64,000 nucleotides of DNA. Source: Corythucha ciliata (lineage: Eukaryota > Arthropoda > Insecta > Hemiptera > Tingidae). Location: NCBI GenBank assembly GCA_038030265.1, contig CM075941.1:13144001-13208000 (forward strand), in the 5' to 3' direction. The position numbers and the translations under genes are program-made. The notes under the pieces are model-generated. The model worked only from the letters and a program-made list of their open reading frames with translations. It did no database searches and was not told the origin of the DNA. Shown one piece after another: positions 1 through 12,329 of this stretch. Each line of letters starts with the position of its first letter. The stretch's first letter is position 1.

Positions 1-1542
1 TGATTGAGTGAGAGAGGAAAAATGCTGACTATCGCACACAGGCAGGAAGCGGTGTTTCGTGCTAACCCGATGTATACAATGAACCAGAAAAACGTTTTTT
101 TTTTTCCTTTCTGCCTTATTTTAAAAACCTTCATAACATTTTTAAGAAAAACTAAATTGAGTTTTTATAGTTCAGTAAACTCCGTGGCTTTTAAACTTGT
201 GGAAAACACTTTTTCAGACGTTCCTCCAGTGGGTTGTTCACCCCCACCATAACTATCTTTTTCAATTCCTTCAAATAAAATAAAAAAATTGCATTGGTAA
301 TTACATGTTCGAAACCCCACTATTTAATTAGGCGCAATAGGATGAAGGGACAAAGCCCTAGGGTGGTAGTAGTGGGTGAAACGAGAAGGGCTCTAAATAA
401 CACTTAATTGAACGCTCTCTAACATTTCCTCTCCCTTCCTTCCCCCTATTTCGATTTTGATTACACATTTAGTCAAATAAAAGGGATTCCCCTCTCTTTT
501 GTCCCCTGCTCTTCAAACATCCGAATGGGGGGGGGGAGGGCATTCGCGGAAATCTTTTTTTTTATTGGATCTGATAGAGGATCATTAGGATCATATACGT
601 GTTTCCCTTCTAAAAACAATAAAAGCCGCGAATAAAAGGTTTTCTAGTGGAGTAAACTGTTGAAAACAATTTGGTTATTGAATCAGTTGTGAGGGTAAAT
701 AGAAAAGATAAGGCACACTATAGGGAAAAGGGAAATGAAGAGGGTCGGGTGGTGTGGGGATGGCGCCTGTCGAGACCGTGCGCGTTTCTTTCCGATTTTC
801 CTGTTGACTGGGCTTGAGTTCACAGTAAGAGGAAAATGGTGGTGAGGGGTGTGCGAGGAGCTTTGGGATTATTATATTATCGTTTATTTTATTTGATCTG
901 TCGATCTAAACTATCTATAAACACGCTCGTTCGTCCTTTCGCGTCATCTCTTGACGCTTTATTTGGTATTTTTATCCCTCGAGCAGCATTGCTCCTCATA
1001 TTGTCAATCTCGAACACTTGGTAGAAGGTGGAACAACGTGGAGGGCTGGGGGGATCCTTGTTGCTGGAGAGCAGAGGGGACTGTATTTTATAGGGAGAGC
1101 GATTGATAAATTTTGAGAGACCGGAAAATGGAGTTAACTAAATTTTTGGAAAAGGAAAGAGAGAATGAGACTGACTTTTAGTAGGTACCTTGAGATTTGA
1201 GACAACTTCAGCGAAGGCGTTTTTTGTACTTCTTTCCTCGAGGAGACACACACACTTCCTTGTTTTCCCGGCTCGATCGCGAAAAAACTCATTCCGAGAG
1301 GGAGCGGGTGGGGAGCATAGGAGGATTGGGGTAGGGAGCGTCTCTCCTATACTAATTTTTTAAAGAACGGCAGTTTAGCAATAACAAACCACCCACCAAA
1401 AGCGAGAGCTTTTTAGTTTGGAGTAAACTTAACTAGAGTTGGGTAAAACTAAAACATAATGTAGATTAATGAAAACGAGACTTTTCTAGGCAAACTTAAC
1501 TTAACTTAACCTAAGTAGAGAAATTTGAAGCTAGCAATAGGT
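1..1542. other. Gene-free AT-rich stretch with a G10 run
   Basis: No coding region, RNA gene or recognisable repeat could be supported here. The short open frames have no recognisable motif and sit in low-complexity sequence. A run of ten G lies at 527-536. The part next to the retrotransposon (about 1340-1540) is where its 3' LTR would be expected, but no TG...CA-bounded segment repeated on the other side of the element could be found. Confidence 0.5.
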
Positions 1543-4500
1543 TTAATCGAGATGGGGCAGGGGCAGCAAACGGTTTATGGCTCGCTGGTATGTTTTCCCT
1601 TTGATGAGAACATCTGCGACTCTAACTTGTTCGTCAGGGCCTGGATACGTGGTAATTACCCTGCCGAGAGGCCATATAAGAGGAGGAGCGTTTACATCTT
1701 TGATAATTACAATGTCGTTTTCTTGAAGAGAAGGCGAATTTTTTGTCCACTTCGTCCGGATTTAGAGCTCCTGGAGATATTCTTTGGACCACCGATTCCA
1801 AAAAGATCTCAAGTTCTGGTGTATCAGAGTGAATCGTTGATTGAGTCGAAGATCATCGGGATCTAAGGGCTGTGGAGGAACGAGGAGAGGACTACCCACG
1901 AGAAACTGGCCTGGAGTCAAGTAATCGACGCTGTCGTTCGGGTCATTAGACACGTATCCAAGCGGTCTGCTGTTGAGTATGGCTTCGATTTTTGAGAAAA
2001 ACGTCGACATTTCTTCATGGGTAAGATGGGTTTCCCCGACAGTGCGAATGAGATGCCGCTTTACTTCCCGAATCATTCTTTCATGGAGACCGCCGAAATG
2101 AGGGCTTTGCGGCGGATTGAAATGCCACTTTATTTCCTTCGAAGTCAGGAGTTTCACGATCTCCGGAGCGGAGTCCCGGATAAGGGTTGCCACCTCTTTG
2201 AGATGGTTCGAAGCTCCAACTAGGTTGGTACCTCGATCTGAGAATATGTTTGCACACAGTCCTCGACGGGAGATAAAGCGATCCAGAGCCTTCAGGAGGG
2301 ATTCCGTTGTCAAAGAGCTGAGGAGTTCCAAATGGACTGCTTTGGTGGAGAGACAAACAAACAAGATCAGATACCCTTTAGCTATTCGAGCATTACGTCG
2401 TAGGTGCTCCTTGAGTTTAAATGGGCCGGCACAGTCGAGAGTGGTGTTAAGAAAGGGCCGAATTTGTTCAATACGAATAGCGGGTAAGTCGGCCATTTTC
2501 GGCTGAGGGGGTTTACCTTGAAAGCGGTAGCATTTGAGACAGCTACGATTCTGGGACTTGATGAGTCGTCGCAGGCCTAGGATCCAGAATTTGCGTTGAA
2601 TCAACGATTGAATGAGCTGGGCGCCTCCATGCAGCGAGACGTGGTGGTAAAAACGACAAATGAGGGATGAAAGCGGGGCTTGACGAGGAAGGAGAAGGGG
2701 AAATTTCGTTTCATCAGGAAGTATAGAATGCCTGAGTCTGCCGCCCACCCTAACAAGCCCGAGGGAATCAATGAAAGGAGCAAGTTTCGCGTAACTGCGT
2801 GGCAATTGTCGATTATTTTTCAGGGCAGCCACGAGCTCCTTGAAGTAGAGCTTTTGTGAGGCAAAAACGCATCGTTTTAGGGCAGCCTCACGTTCACTTA
2901 TTGTAAGTTGCTCTGTTGGAGATTTACTTCGGTTTGATTTGGGAGACCAGCGCAAAATTCTGCATGTCACTCTTATCAGAACTTCAAGGGAGGAAAAACG
3001 AGTTATGAAATCAACAGTTTCGAGTTCTTTTACTACTGCTAGAGCGGTTTTGGTTTTCACTTCAGGGAGAGGAGCTGAGTGTTCCAGAAGAGAAGAGTCA
3101 GGCCAAGTTTGTGGATCGTCAAGGAGAAATGAAGGTCCCTCCCACCAGAGAGTGTTTTCCTTCAGAGCTTTAGGAGACAGTCCTCGAGATGAAATATCCG
3201 CGGGGTTCAGATGTGACGGTACGTGACGCCAAAAGGAAGGAGAAGTGTTTTCTAGAATTTCGACGATTCTGTGTGCGACAAACGTTTTGAGAGTGTGAGG
3301 AGGAGTTCTCAGCCATGCCAGAACTGTGGCTGAATCTGAAAAGAGACTTATTTTGCTGAGGAGGTCGAGAGTTTTGAGAAAATCCTCTAGGGATTTGAGA
3401 AGGCGGGACAGGAGTAGAGCGCCACACAACTCGAGTTTTGGAACAGTTAGCGGCTTAATGGGAGCGACACGAGTTTTCGCTTGAAGCAGCTGGACTTTCG
3501 TGCCTTCCGAGTTTTCGCAGCGTAGATAAATTACCGCGCTGTATGCGATAGAGCTGGCGTCACAGAATCCCACGACAGATACACTGGATTTTAAGGCTGG
3601 AATTAACTGAGGAATTTCCAATTCATTTAACAGAGGGAGTTGGATGACAAATTTGCGCCAATCTAGAAGAATGTTGTCTGGTAACGGATCGTCCCAGTCA
3701 ATTTGGAGTTTCCACGCTTCTTGAATCAAAGTTTTGGCCCAGAGAACCGTGGGTGAGCACAGACCTAATGGGTCAAAGAGTCGTGCTACGATTGACAGCA
3801 TGCCTCGCTTGGTAGGTTCTGAGACGGGTTCTTGGACCGTGAAAGAGAAAGTGTCACGTGAGGGGTTATATTTCAATCCGAGGAGCTTTAAACAGTCCGA
3901 AGTCGAGTCCACTTTGTCAAACGACTGGTGCTGAGCTTGATTTTCTGGCAAAATATCTTCGAGCAAACAAGGTTCATTTGATACCCACTTTCGGAGCTCA
4001 AATTGACCTCGAGCGAGGAGTTCGATGACTTGATTTTTCACTTCCCGCGCATCTTCAATAGAGGAACCACCAAACGCTAAATCATCAACGAATGTGTTCT
4101 CGAGAATCACTTGAGCACCACGAGGGAGAGTCTCACCTTCGTCGAAGGCAAGTTGCTTCAAGACCCTTTGAGCAAGGAAAGCGCTTGGCGTAGCACCGTA
4201 TGTCACCGTCTTCAGCTCGTATTCCAATATAGGTTGAGAAGGGCTGCCGCGCAAGAAGATGTGTTGGTACTGACGATGTTCGGGAGTCAGCATTATTTGT
4301 CGATACATCATTTTGATGTCAGCACAGAGGACAACTTCAAAAAGCCTGAATTTCATGAGAATGACTCCTATGTCTGGCTGTAGCCGAGGTCCAGCCATAA
4401 GCTGCTGGTTTAGAGATGGGGAGTGATATCCGACAGTAGCGCTGCAATCGAAGACTACGCGGACTTTTGTCGTGGAGCTTGCCTCACGCAGTACTGCTTG

Positions 4501-5952
4501 ATGAGGGATCACGAATGGTGACGGTTGTTGAGCCAATTCCATGTTACCGAGCGTTTCGTAATCGCTAAGAAATTTGTCGTATTCGACACGAAGAAATCTA
4601 TTTTTTGAGAGTTTTCGCTCAAGAGACACGAGTCTTTTTTCCGCTACTTCTCGAGTCGAAATGGGAAGAGGAGAGCGGTTTTTAAAGGGAAGGTGGACAG
4701 TGTAACGTCCGGTGGAGTCTCTTGTGTGAGTCTTCGCGAAATGGTTTTCACAAGCCTCTTCTTCAGGGTTAGGCGGAATAGATTTATTTATTTCTTCAAT
4801 TTGCCAAAACTGTTTTAATTGGCTTTCGAGAGGGGCGAACGAGAGTAAACACGTGTGGGGTGACGGAGATTTTTGGATTTGCGCTTCCCCTATGACCATC
4901 CAGCCAAAAACTGTGTTTATAGCTGAGGGCGTACCATGCAGCAAGGGTATTTGAGGCTTGAGTAAGTAGGGGAAAATACCGCCTCCGAGAAGAACATCGA
5001 TTTCGCTGGGTTTGTGGAAAGTATCGTCTGCCAACTTGAGATTGTCGAAGTGGCGTTTGATGTCATCATCGAGTTTGACGGTTGGCAATGGAGGAGTGAT
5101 TTCGTCGAGAACGATAGCTTGCAGGGCGAATTTCAACGATCGGTCGTCTTTAGGGGTGATTTCAAATTCGGTGAACCCTTTGTTAGATGAAACTTTGGCA
5201 TCGCTTATGCCTGAGACAGCGGTAGATGATCGTTTCTTCGTGAGGCCAAGGCGTTGAACGCACCGTGAAGTGACGAAATTGAGTTGAGAGCCGGGGTCGA
5301 CGACGGCTCTGACGAGGTGAGCAACACCGTACGCGTCAAAAGCTAAAATTTGAGCGGTTCCAAGTACGACGGTTACGTTGTCAGTGGATTTCTGAACGAA
5401 AAATGTGCTGGCACTTAGCTTATTTTCTGAGGAAGAGGTGGGTAATTTATTGGTTGAGTCAACTTGCGGGGCTTTGGCTCCCCCCGGAGAATGCAAGAGC
5501 GTGTGGTGTTTGCCGTTGCACACACGGCAAAGGCCTTTGGACGAACAGTCTTTGACGAAATGTTTGCCCAAACACACATAGCATCTGCCATATTTTTTAG
5601 CGAAAGAGGATCGTGTTGCCACGTCTAGAGAGAGAAACGAGGGGCACTGGATGAATTTGTGTGAGCCTTTACACAAGTCACACGGGGGCAAAACTTTGTT
5701 CTCAGCGGCGGAGACCGCCATGACCAGTTTGGTTGCTTGACCTCGACTAGATTTTGTATGAGGCTGTGGAGTTTCATTTGCCGAAACCGTGGTCGAGACT
5801 TCTAAAATTTTTGCTCTTTGATTAATGAATTCAACGAAGCTTTCGTATGTGGGCACATCATTTTGCGTTGATTCGAAAGTTTTTCTGGTTTCGAGGGGGA
5901 GGCCTTGGAGAGCGATGTAAAACAGAGTGAAATTGTTGTGATCTAACTTCAA
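1543..5952 (-). pseudogene. pol: BEL/Pao pol polyprotein (protease-RT-RNase H-integrase) with a premature stop
   Basis: The 1,396-codon open frame (5952 down to 1762) opens within gag, so its first residue is not a true start. In order it shows CCHC-type zinc knuckles (C124-C136 and around C142), an aspartic protease with DPGSQ (about residue 219), a reverse transcriptase with ADIKMMYRQI (about 542) and FVDD (about 619), an RNase H segment around GFCDAS (about 795), and an integrase. The integrase has an HHVSLHGG...CLKC zinc site and acidic residues in TLDCAGPF (about 1171), SDRGTN (about 1236) and GGLHERM (about 1289). The stop at 1762-1764 is a single codon. The same frame continues for 72 more codons to a stop at 1543-1545 and encodes the DUF5641-like tail with its GRVITTYPG segment. 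Such proteins copy element RNA into DNA and integrate it. Two lesions make this copy non-functional. Confidence 0.92.
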
Positions 5953-6318
5953 ATTTTTGAAAGCCTTGACACTGGTGTCGAAGATTTGAAGAAAGTCCTT
6001 GAGACCTGCCAGTGATTCTTTATGGAGCGTTTTGAAGGAGAGAATTTTGTTGAGATGATGACTCGCTTGTATGCGGACACAGTCCGCATTTTTCTTTAAG
6101 AGTGGTATAAGCCAATTCGTAGTTATTTGCAGTGAGGGGAATTTCGCTTATAACGGAAGAAGCTTTACCTTCCAGACATGTTTTTAAGTAATGCAATTTT
6201 TCAATATTCTGGAGGAGACAAGTTTTCTTGTGGTACCTGTCCGTCAGCAGGATTATTTGGAAGTCTGTGTTTATTGACGGGTGACGGGTAAATTTGTTTG
6301 CGAACTGCGGATGCCTTG
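5953..6318 (-). pseudogene. gag: BEL/Pao gag (DUF1759-like) fragment with a frameshift
   Basis: Reading back past 5952 in the pol frame, the sequence stays open to a stop at 6148-6150 and encodes gag-like sequence, including SHHLNKIL and ESLAGLKDF. Further upstream the homology moves to another frame, which reads KLHYLKTCLEG followed by ANNYELAYTTLK. The switch falls near 6095, so one small indel separates the two halves. This pattern matches the DUF1759 region of BEL/Pao gag proteins, which form the capsid-like particle and bind RNA. Homology is lost near 6318, so the N-terminal part and any 5' LTR are missing. Confidence 0.75.
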
Positions 6319-6404
6319 AAAATGGGGTGCACTTACCCCGAAACTAGTCGGCATATTTAAAATATAATAAAGAATGTTATACTCAATTAATTAAACAATT
6401 ACCT

Positions 6405-7395
6405 GAACAAGAAAGACGTTTCCCAGAAGTTTGAGTATTTTACGGTAAACCACATTTTGGGATATCTCAAAGGAACACTTGGAAAAGGAATCACCTATCG
6501 AAAAGCTATGAAGTTAGGCATCTTGGAATGATACAGTGACTCCGATCTGGGAGGCGAAAAACCCATACAGGCAGGTCAACGACGGGAGTTATGTGCCTCT
6601 GTAACAACCCCAGCCAGCCCCCCCCCCCCCTGTCGATTGCGACCGCCAACTCGAAAAGAGATAAAAGCCGGGGATCGAGGGGATTCAGTGGGAGTAGAAG
6701 GATCTGAGCGATCTAGTGTTAAGTATGGAGGAACCCAATTAGGAACAGCTGTTAGGGCAGGGAAATGACGAATCACTTATTTCTTTAGTGACCGCTACCA
6801 CGTAATCGGATGATTCCCTAGAAAGCCACGTGAGGGGGTACTTGCAATTTTACGTCGCGGTTTCTGCTTCGTGGTGGGACTTCGTAGTTAGTGTGTTGGT
6901 TATGTTTTGGGTTGACCACTGATTACGTCTTTCACTTTATAAGGCTTTACTTTTAGGTACAGTTTTTACACTTATCTGTCCAACTCCCGACTCAACTGTT
7001 CAACTTCTTCATATAACTCTGAAGCCTTCAACCCCTTCTTTTTCTTGTCGTTCGCTTACCCTATACGAATTAAAATAATTTACCTGTTGCGGCAAGTGAG
7101 GGAACACGGGAGCTTGTCTGGTAGAAGCGACTGTATGATGAGATTGTCCATTTGCAAGATATACCAGTACTTCACGTTGATAATGAGGCTGCGACGAAGC
7201 TAGCTTTAAATTCTGAGTTCCACCGGCGAACAAAACATATTCAAACTCGTCACTTTTTCGCCAGGGAACTCGTAACCGAGAATGAAATCACAGTTCAGAA
7301 AATTCTCCTACTGAATTTCAGCCGACATTCCAACGACATTCTAACGAAACCCCTCGCTCGAAATCGAGTTGAAAAATTAAGCGATGAGATTGGGT
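6405..7395 (+). pseudogene. Ty1/copia pol remnant (RT end and RNase H), interrupted
   Basis: A decayed Copia-type RNase H region. From about 6450 one reads GYLKGTLGKGITY and then YSDSDLGG, which match the segment before and at the first RNase H aspartate. After a frame change the text THTGRSTTG is readable up to about 6608. The homology resumes near 7083 with VAASEGTRELVW, an in-frame stop (tgg tag), HVDNEAATKLALN, EFHRRTKHI and DILTKPLAR, which is the standard C-terminal block of Copia polyproteins. Lesions include an early stop before YSDSD, a frameshift near 6555, a loss of roughly 20 codons, and a foreign insert. No LTR was found. It lies on the opposite strand to the adjacent BEL element. 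Confidence 0.82.
6609..7083. other. Unidentified 475-bp segment interrupting the Copia remnant
   Basis: Copia homology stops near 6608 and resumes near 7083. The intervening DNA has no recognised coding motif. It starts just after a TGTAAC, contains a C13 run (6618-6630), and is flanked by the tetranucleotide CTGT at 6599-6602 and 7084-7087. A solo LTR or MITE is possible. However, about 20 Copia codons are also missing across the junction, so this is not a clean insertion. Confidence 0.4.
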
Positions 7396-8451
7396 TGACT
7401 CAAAAATTATTTTGGTTTGGCGTCATTCACACTTTTCTTATAGTACATACTAAACCCAGACACTCAAAAGAACATGACAATTTTTGGTATCCTTCCCCCA
7501 ACACAGCATCAAAACCTCCCTGCGATTCTGCCTCGGGTTTGGGAACAGCTGTCGGTGGAAGTTGTACTTCGGCCGTTTTTCTGGAATAATTCTGTAACTA
7601 CTGGGGTTATCAAAGAAATGTACAATATACACCTAATTTGAAGAGCACAAAATTTGACACAAGAAGCTGTCATGCGGGGTTTATACTTATATAAAGGTAC
7701 TGTATTAGGTACCTGCATGCCATATTTCAATTGAAAAGAGAGGCACTTCCCCCACAGGCCCAAGTTGTGAAACTATTTCCCTCCGAAAACCACAAGCGAG
7801 TAAATTGTGAGAATCCCAACCACTATTGAGGTATCTATTGGATGGCCAGTACCTAATTTATTTATTATTTTTTGGCACAGCCTCCTCTTTTTAAGTATAA
7901 CTGCAATATCTCCCCTTCCAGCTGTCATTATGGTCATTTTGACGGCAAATCATGAAAAAAAGACACTTTTTCCATTGTGGATCGGTCGCATCCAACGGCA
8001 CAAATCATCATAAGCCTTCTCAACAGGGGTTGAAAGTTGCGTGAAATAGCAAACTTTGAATTTTCGCTAAACTGTCCATCGAAAATTTTGTCGGATAAGT
8101 TATTGAAACGAAGGTGCTCATATTTGCTAGACGTTCTTCAGAGGCATGCGTTTACAAACCCTCCCTACTATTTTTTTATGCGCATCCCGGATTTCGATGA
8201 AATTGGTTCTTGTGTAGGTTGAGCAATTCAATTTGGCATAGTTGTTCACGCGGCTTCCACTATCATCGGTCAATTTACCGTCAGCTTTTACTTTCCTGCT
8301 TCTGCTTCAACCAAAACGTGAAGGAAATGAAGAAAGTGGTACGGACGTTTCTTGTGTAAAACTGTGTGCTCTTTAAATTTGGTCTGGTACATTTTCGCGT
8401 TAAAACAAATGGTTCCAGAATTATTTCTTAAAAACGAACAAAATACAATTG
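7396..8451. other. Unassigned stretch between the Copia remnant and repeat R
   Basis: AT-rich sequence with short open frames only. None of them carries a recognisable domain, and no repeat structure stood out. The first part may be the 3' trailing sequence of the Copia element, but no LTR could be defined. Confidence 0.4.
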
Positions 8452-8684
8452 AATTCTCTTCAACTTTTACCCTAAACGTTTTTTAAATTCTTCACAGTTT
8501 TCGAGGTGTACGCCACTGAAACGTGACCTTTTTCAAAAGAATGATTTTAACCTCAAGTTTTTTCTCAAACTTTTCATCCTACTTTCTTACCTGTTACCTT
8601 AGAGCTGAAAGCGTACATTTATAAGCTATGGAGCATTCAATTTCCTTCAATAACATATCCATAAATGTCGATTTATCGGTATAC

Positions 8685-8688
8685 TATA
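8685..8688. repeat. Left target-site duplication (TATA) of copy A
   Basis: TATA immediately precedes the left inverted repeat, and the same four bases follow the right one at 12448-12451. Because TATA is a common word, the support comes mainly from the matching position in the uninterrupted repeat copy. Confidence 0.6.
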
Positions 8689-8827
8689 CAATAATAAATA
8701 TAGTTTTGGTTGTTTCAAAAAATAATCTAATTTATCAAGTTTTATTGACTTGAAAAGAATGAAGACTACCAACGATGAATGTAAATCAATATTTTGAGTA
8801 TAAAAAAGTTAAGGGTCCTCGGCCCGG

Positions 8828-11800
8828 TTAAGGGTCGTCAAACGGGGTGGTATTGGTGTAGTTCCCCTGGCAGTTGCTGCATACCTGGGAGCAGAATATC
8901 CCGGCTTTCCTGCAACCACATCTTGACTCGCACTCCCCCGTGCAGCGACAGAATATTGAGTTCAGCACGTGATCTGGTGCAGGGGGGGCCGTGATGGTCA
9001 TAGGAGCCAAATCTCCTCCTTCCACTCTCTTCCACCCCCATCTCTCTGGTGGGAGATGGTTTCCCAACCAAGCCTGTACTTGTTGGAACACCCGAAGGGA
9101 GTGATGGAACGAAGCACTTTTGGTAGGTGGGAGAGATGGTAGGCTGGTTTTCTTCTTTGTCGAGTATTTGACGAAGCACCAGTATCGATAGCTGTCCAGG
9201 TCATTTTGGTCAGAGGGTGCTTGATATAACTTCAGGAATGCCTGTTCCCCAGCCTCACCAACCTCTTCGGGTGTGGACTGCCGACTGTAAAATATCTTTG
9301 CTAATTTACTCATTTCGGTAGGAAACTTATTGAAACATTTCAGCATCTTGCTCCTTGAGAAAATCGCAGAGGTGGTATCGCACCCCGTGTAGCCATGTAT
9401 GAACAAAATAGCTTTACTAAGTGGTAGTTGTTGGAGTTGCTGGCATGAAAACAGTTTGTTTTCCGTGTTTCCTCTACCTGGTTTGAAGAAGAAAATGCTA
9501 CTGGTAGGTGGAGTCAAAGCGAGGAGGATCACCAGCAGGTCCACGTCCTCTCCAACAACTAGTACTTTAGGGTGCGCCACAGACTTATCCAATCCACATC
9601 TTACGATGGGTCCATCTGCATCACCTAGAGAGACGATCGCTTCTATTCCACTCTCGATGAAAATTTGAACGAGAAGATCAATGAGCCTGGTCTTGTTTTT
9701 GTTGTTCGCCAAGAAGTGCTCTTGTTGAACTGTCGCCACCATGTTCTTGTCGAAGAGTATGTCCACTGAGGGTTTTGTGGCACTCCTGCGCTTCTGTTCA
9801 GCTCGCTTGGTGGAATTGGGGTCTTCGTACCCATCAAAAACTACACTGCAGTGACAGAAATGATTTTTCAGGTACGACAAATACTGCTCAGCAATCGAGG
9901 AAAAAGTGCTGCCTGCACGCCACTTTACTCTGTGAAGAAAGAATCCACCATCAATCACTGCATATGTGGTTTTGACATTAATATCTTGTCCTGTAAAGAC
10001 AGGGAACACTTTATATAATGAGGACTTCTGAGTTTTTCTCATACCTGCCTCATCAAAAAGAGACATGGGGAACGGAGATAGCTCGTATTTGAGCAAATTA
10101 GCTATGTCCTCGTCGGTCTTTTTGCTTATGACTGCTCTATGAAAAATCATCATCGGGTCAACCACAACTTTTTCATTATTTACCTTGATAGTGTTGCTCA
10201 ATGTAGCCAGTGGGATTACTGTATTTTTTTATATTTTGTTTCATATCTGCCAAGCTCCGGCCGATGAAAGACTCCATTGTACGCATCCCTATTTCTGTTG
10301 CTTGGTGGCAGTTTATAGCACTTGTAGCCACAAGTCCGGTCGAAATGCTCATCAGTGAAGGGTTCTCGGAAAAGGGAGGGTGCTCTAAAAACCAATGAAC
10401 CATCTTTCCTCGATCTTCAGAATCTTTTAGTCTTCTTGACTGACGAAAGTCTACGTGTTGTTCTCCACTTTTAAATTGAACTCCGCAGAACTCCTCAAGA
10501 GCTAAACAAATAGCAGTAGCCGCTGGCGCACCTCCTATACACACTTTGACAAAACAGAGTCACTGATGCCTCTCCTTCTGGTGAGCCCTCCCTCACTCTT
10601 CATTGAACGCATGACAGTTTGCTCTATTGCCATGTCTGACCACACCCCAGCCCATGGAGTCCCGCTTCTGTTAATGGTAAAATATCCGCTTTCCATAAAC
10701 TGCTCAACAACATGAGGATGACGATTTCTCAATGAAAGCATGTCTTGGACAAAGATGTGGGTGCACTTGGCATAGTGGAAATGACCAGAGTCGTGAAAAT
10801 AAGGAATCATCTGTTGTGCGCAAGACAAATGAGCCATCCAATTACCAGTTCGTTGCGCAGCAATGAAGTTTTTCACGATTGTTACCATGTTCATGTATTG
10901 TACCCACAATGCAGCAGTTGGTCCGTTACCTTTCAGTCTCAGTAACTCATTCTTTAGTTTCTCTTGCAGGTAAGCAACAGAGATATTGCCTTCAATATCT
11001 TCAGGTGTGCTGTGCTGTGAAATAGTAGCATCTTCCAAAATGATGAACGCCAAAGAGGTCGGTACAAGTAGGTGACCACGAACTGCTCTGCTGTAGGCCT
11101 TCCCATTCAAAACTTTATCCACAGAATTGGGAGCAAAAACACAACATAAAACATCTTTTAATCCACTTCCTGCCATTGTGTGGCCTATGCAACCCAAGAA
11201 GGACATAAGCATGTGGAATCCTCCTAAAAGCATTTCAACGTTGATGAGACGCGGATCATTTGAGCCTCAAGCCGTGATTTCGCGCGCGTTTAAATAAAGA
11301 GCTTGATACATGGTGACCAAGCACGTTTCGAACCCATGTTCCATGGAGTTTTTGCAGCATATTGTAGGGCTGTATGAAGCGTGTCATAATCACTTGGTGG
11401 AGAGTTGATGAATGGGAGAGGAATGACTGCAGTTTTGTCGGAATTAACAGGTTTGCTCACCATTTGCATGAATCCCTTCCATTCTGGAATTGATGGTGCC
11501 TCACAGGGCCCTTTGTCTTTCATCCATTTACCTACAATCCATAAGACATCAGGACCGCTTGGCACTAACGCATCTCTGGGGATCGGGTTGATCTGGTATA
11601 AATCTTGTAGAACGGCATTCCGTAGTGCTTGTTTGTTCAAGGCGTCGTAGGTCTGCATCTGTAAAACACCCAACTCGCCCACTTGTTTCCCCGGAGGAAC
11701 CGTCACCAACCTTGGCATTCTGTCTGAAACTGGAAGAAGATGAGCAGGAGTCACACACTTGATGCCCCCCAAACTGTGAAATGTGTTTAATCCATCCAGA

Positions 11801-12000
11801 GTTGCAACATTGAAGTCTGCATTGTCAAAGACATACTGGCAGAATGTTTTAGGAGGTATTGGTTTTGGAGGTTGACACATGGCTGACAGTTCCAGTTGCC
11901 GTGCAGCTGAGTAAGATGAACTGAATCCCAAGGTGTTCAGCAAATCAATGAGGCTTCTGGACCCAAACTTCCGATGGATGAAAAATGCTACACCAATCAA
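8828..12000 (-). pseudogene. Academ-like transposase pseudogene (copy A)
   Basis: Four minus-strand frames (12000-11290, 11233-10535, 10544-10176, 10201-8828) align end to end with the copy B transposase, so at least three frameshifts separate them. Preserved blocks are DNADFNVATLDG in the presumed RNase H-like core, LGGFHMLMSFLGCIGH, MRSMKSEGGLTRRRGISDS, and VIDGGFFLHRV and SVVFDGY of the nuclease N-region. The acidic block VVGEDVDLLVILL, HGYTGCDTTSAIF (GCD motif plus the following helix) and a CXC-like C-terminus (C-x-C-x4-C ... AGIFC) also survive. Roughly the first 370 residues present in copy B, including its cysteine-rich N-terminus, are absent. The gene cannot encode an active protein. 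Confidence 0.8.
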
Positions 12001-12329
12001 AATTGTTGACTAGTTCATTTCCACCCGTCTTCACTGAATTAAATCATATGCTAGTGTAGAAGACGGGTGGAAATGAATAGCCCCGTTGCAGAATTTTGTG
12101 CAAATGGGGAACGCTATATATGATACACAACGTGGAAACACCGATCGCAAAAAAAAAAACCAAAAAAAACCAAAAAAAAACCGCTCTACTGCGTATGATG
12201 CTCATGTGTTTTTCAGAGTGAAACTCTTTTGTCTTCAAAATTCATTCTGTTTATCGCACTAGCACGATGAGGATTATCTTCAAAATTCATTCATGTCATC
12301 AATGAAACCATGACATGGTCATGGATGAA
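12001..12329. other. Non-coding interior of copy A, 5' side of the transposase remnant
   Basis: Between the start of the transposase remnant and the right inverted repeat there is no match to copy B. A short inverted word (TTTCCACCCGTCTTC near 12019 and its complement near 12060) and an A-rich run at 12150-12180 are present. This is where the N-terminal coding third would be expected, so an internal deletion or replacement is inferred. Confidence 0.5.

Larger units (their letters stand above)
1543..6318 (-). mobile_element. BEL/Pao LTR retrotransposon, internal gag-pol region, LTRs not found
   Basis: This is the internal part of a BEL/Pao-type LTR retrotransposon read on the minus strand: gag remnant, zinc knuckles, aspartic protease, reverse transcriptase, RNase H, integrase and a C-terminal domain. 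In this clade pol follows gag in one polyprotein. The gag end stops abruptly near 6318, where a decayed Copia fragment begins shortly after. The pol end finishes at 1543. No LTR, primer-binding site or target-site duplication was seen on either side, so the copy is probably truncated at both ends and immobile. There are three visible lesions: the lost 5' end, a frameshift near 6095, and an in-frame stop at 1762-1764. Otherwise about 1,400 codons are open, so the insertion is not ancient. Confidence 0.9.

Noticed and set aside
1340..1542. Possible 3' LTR of the BEL element beginning TGTTATTGC on the minus strand
   Set aside because: No second copy of this sequence was found near the gag end, so an LTR cannot be defined.
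2017..5257. Plus-strand open frames of 68-129 codons across the BEL region
   Set aside because: They are shadows of the long minus-strand pol frame and show no motif of their own.
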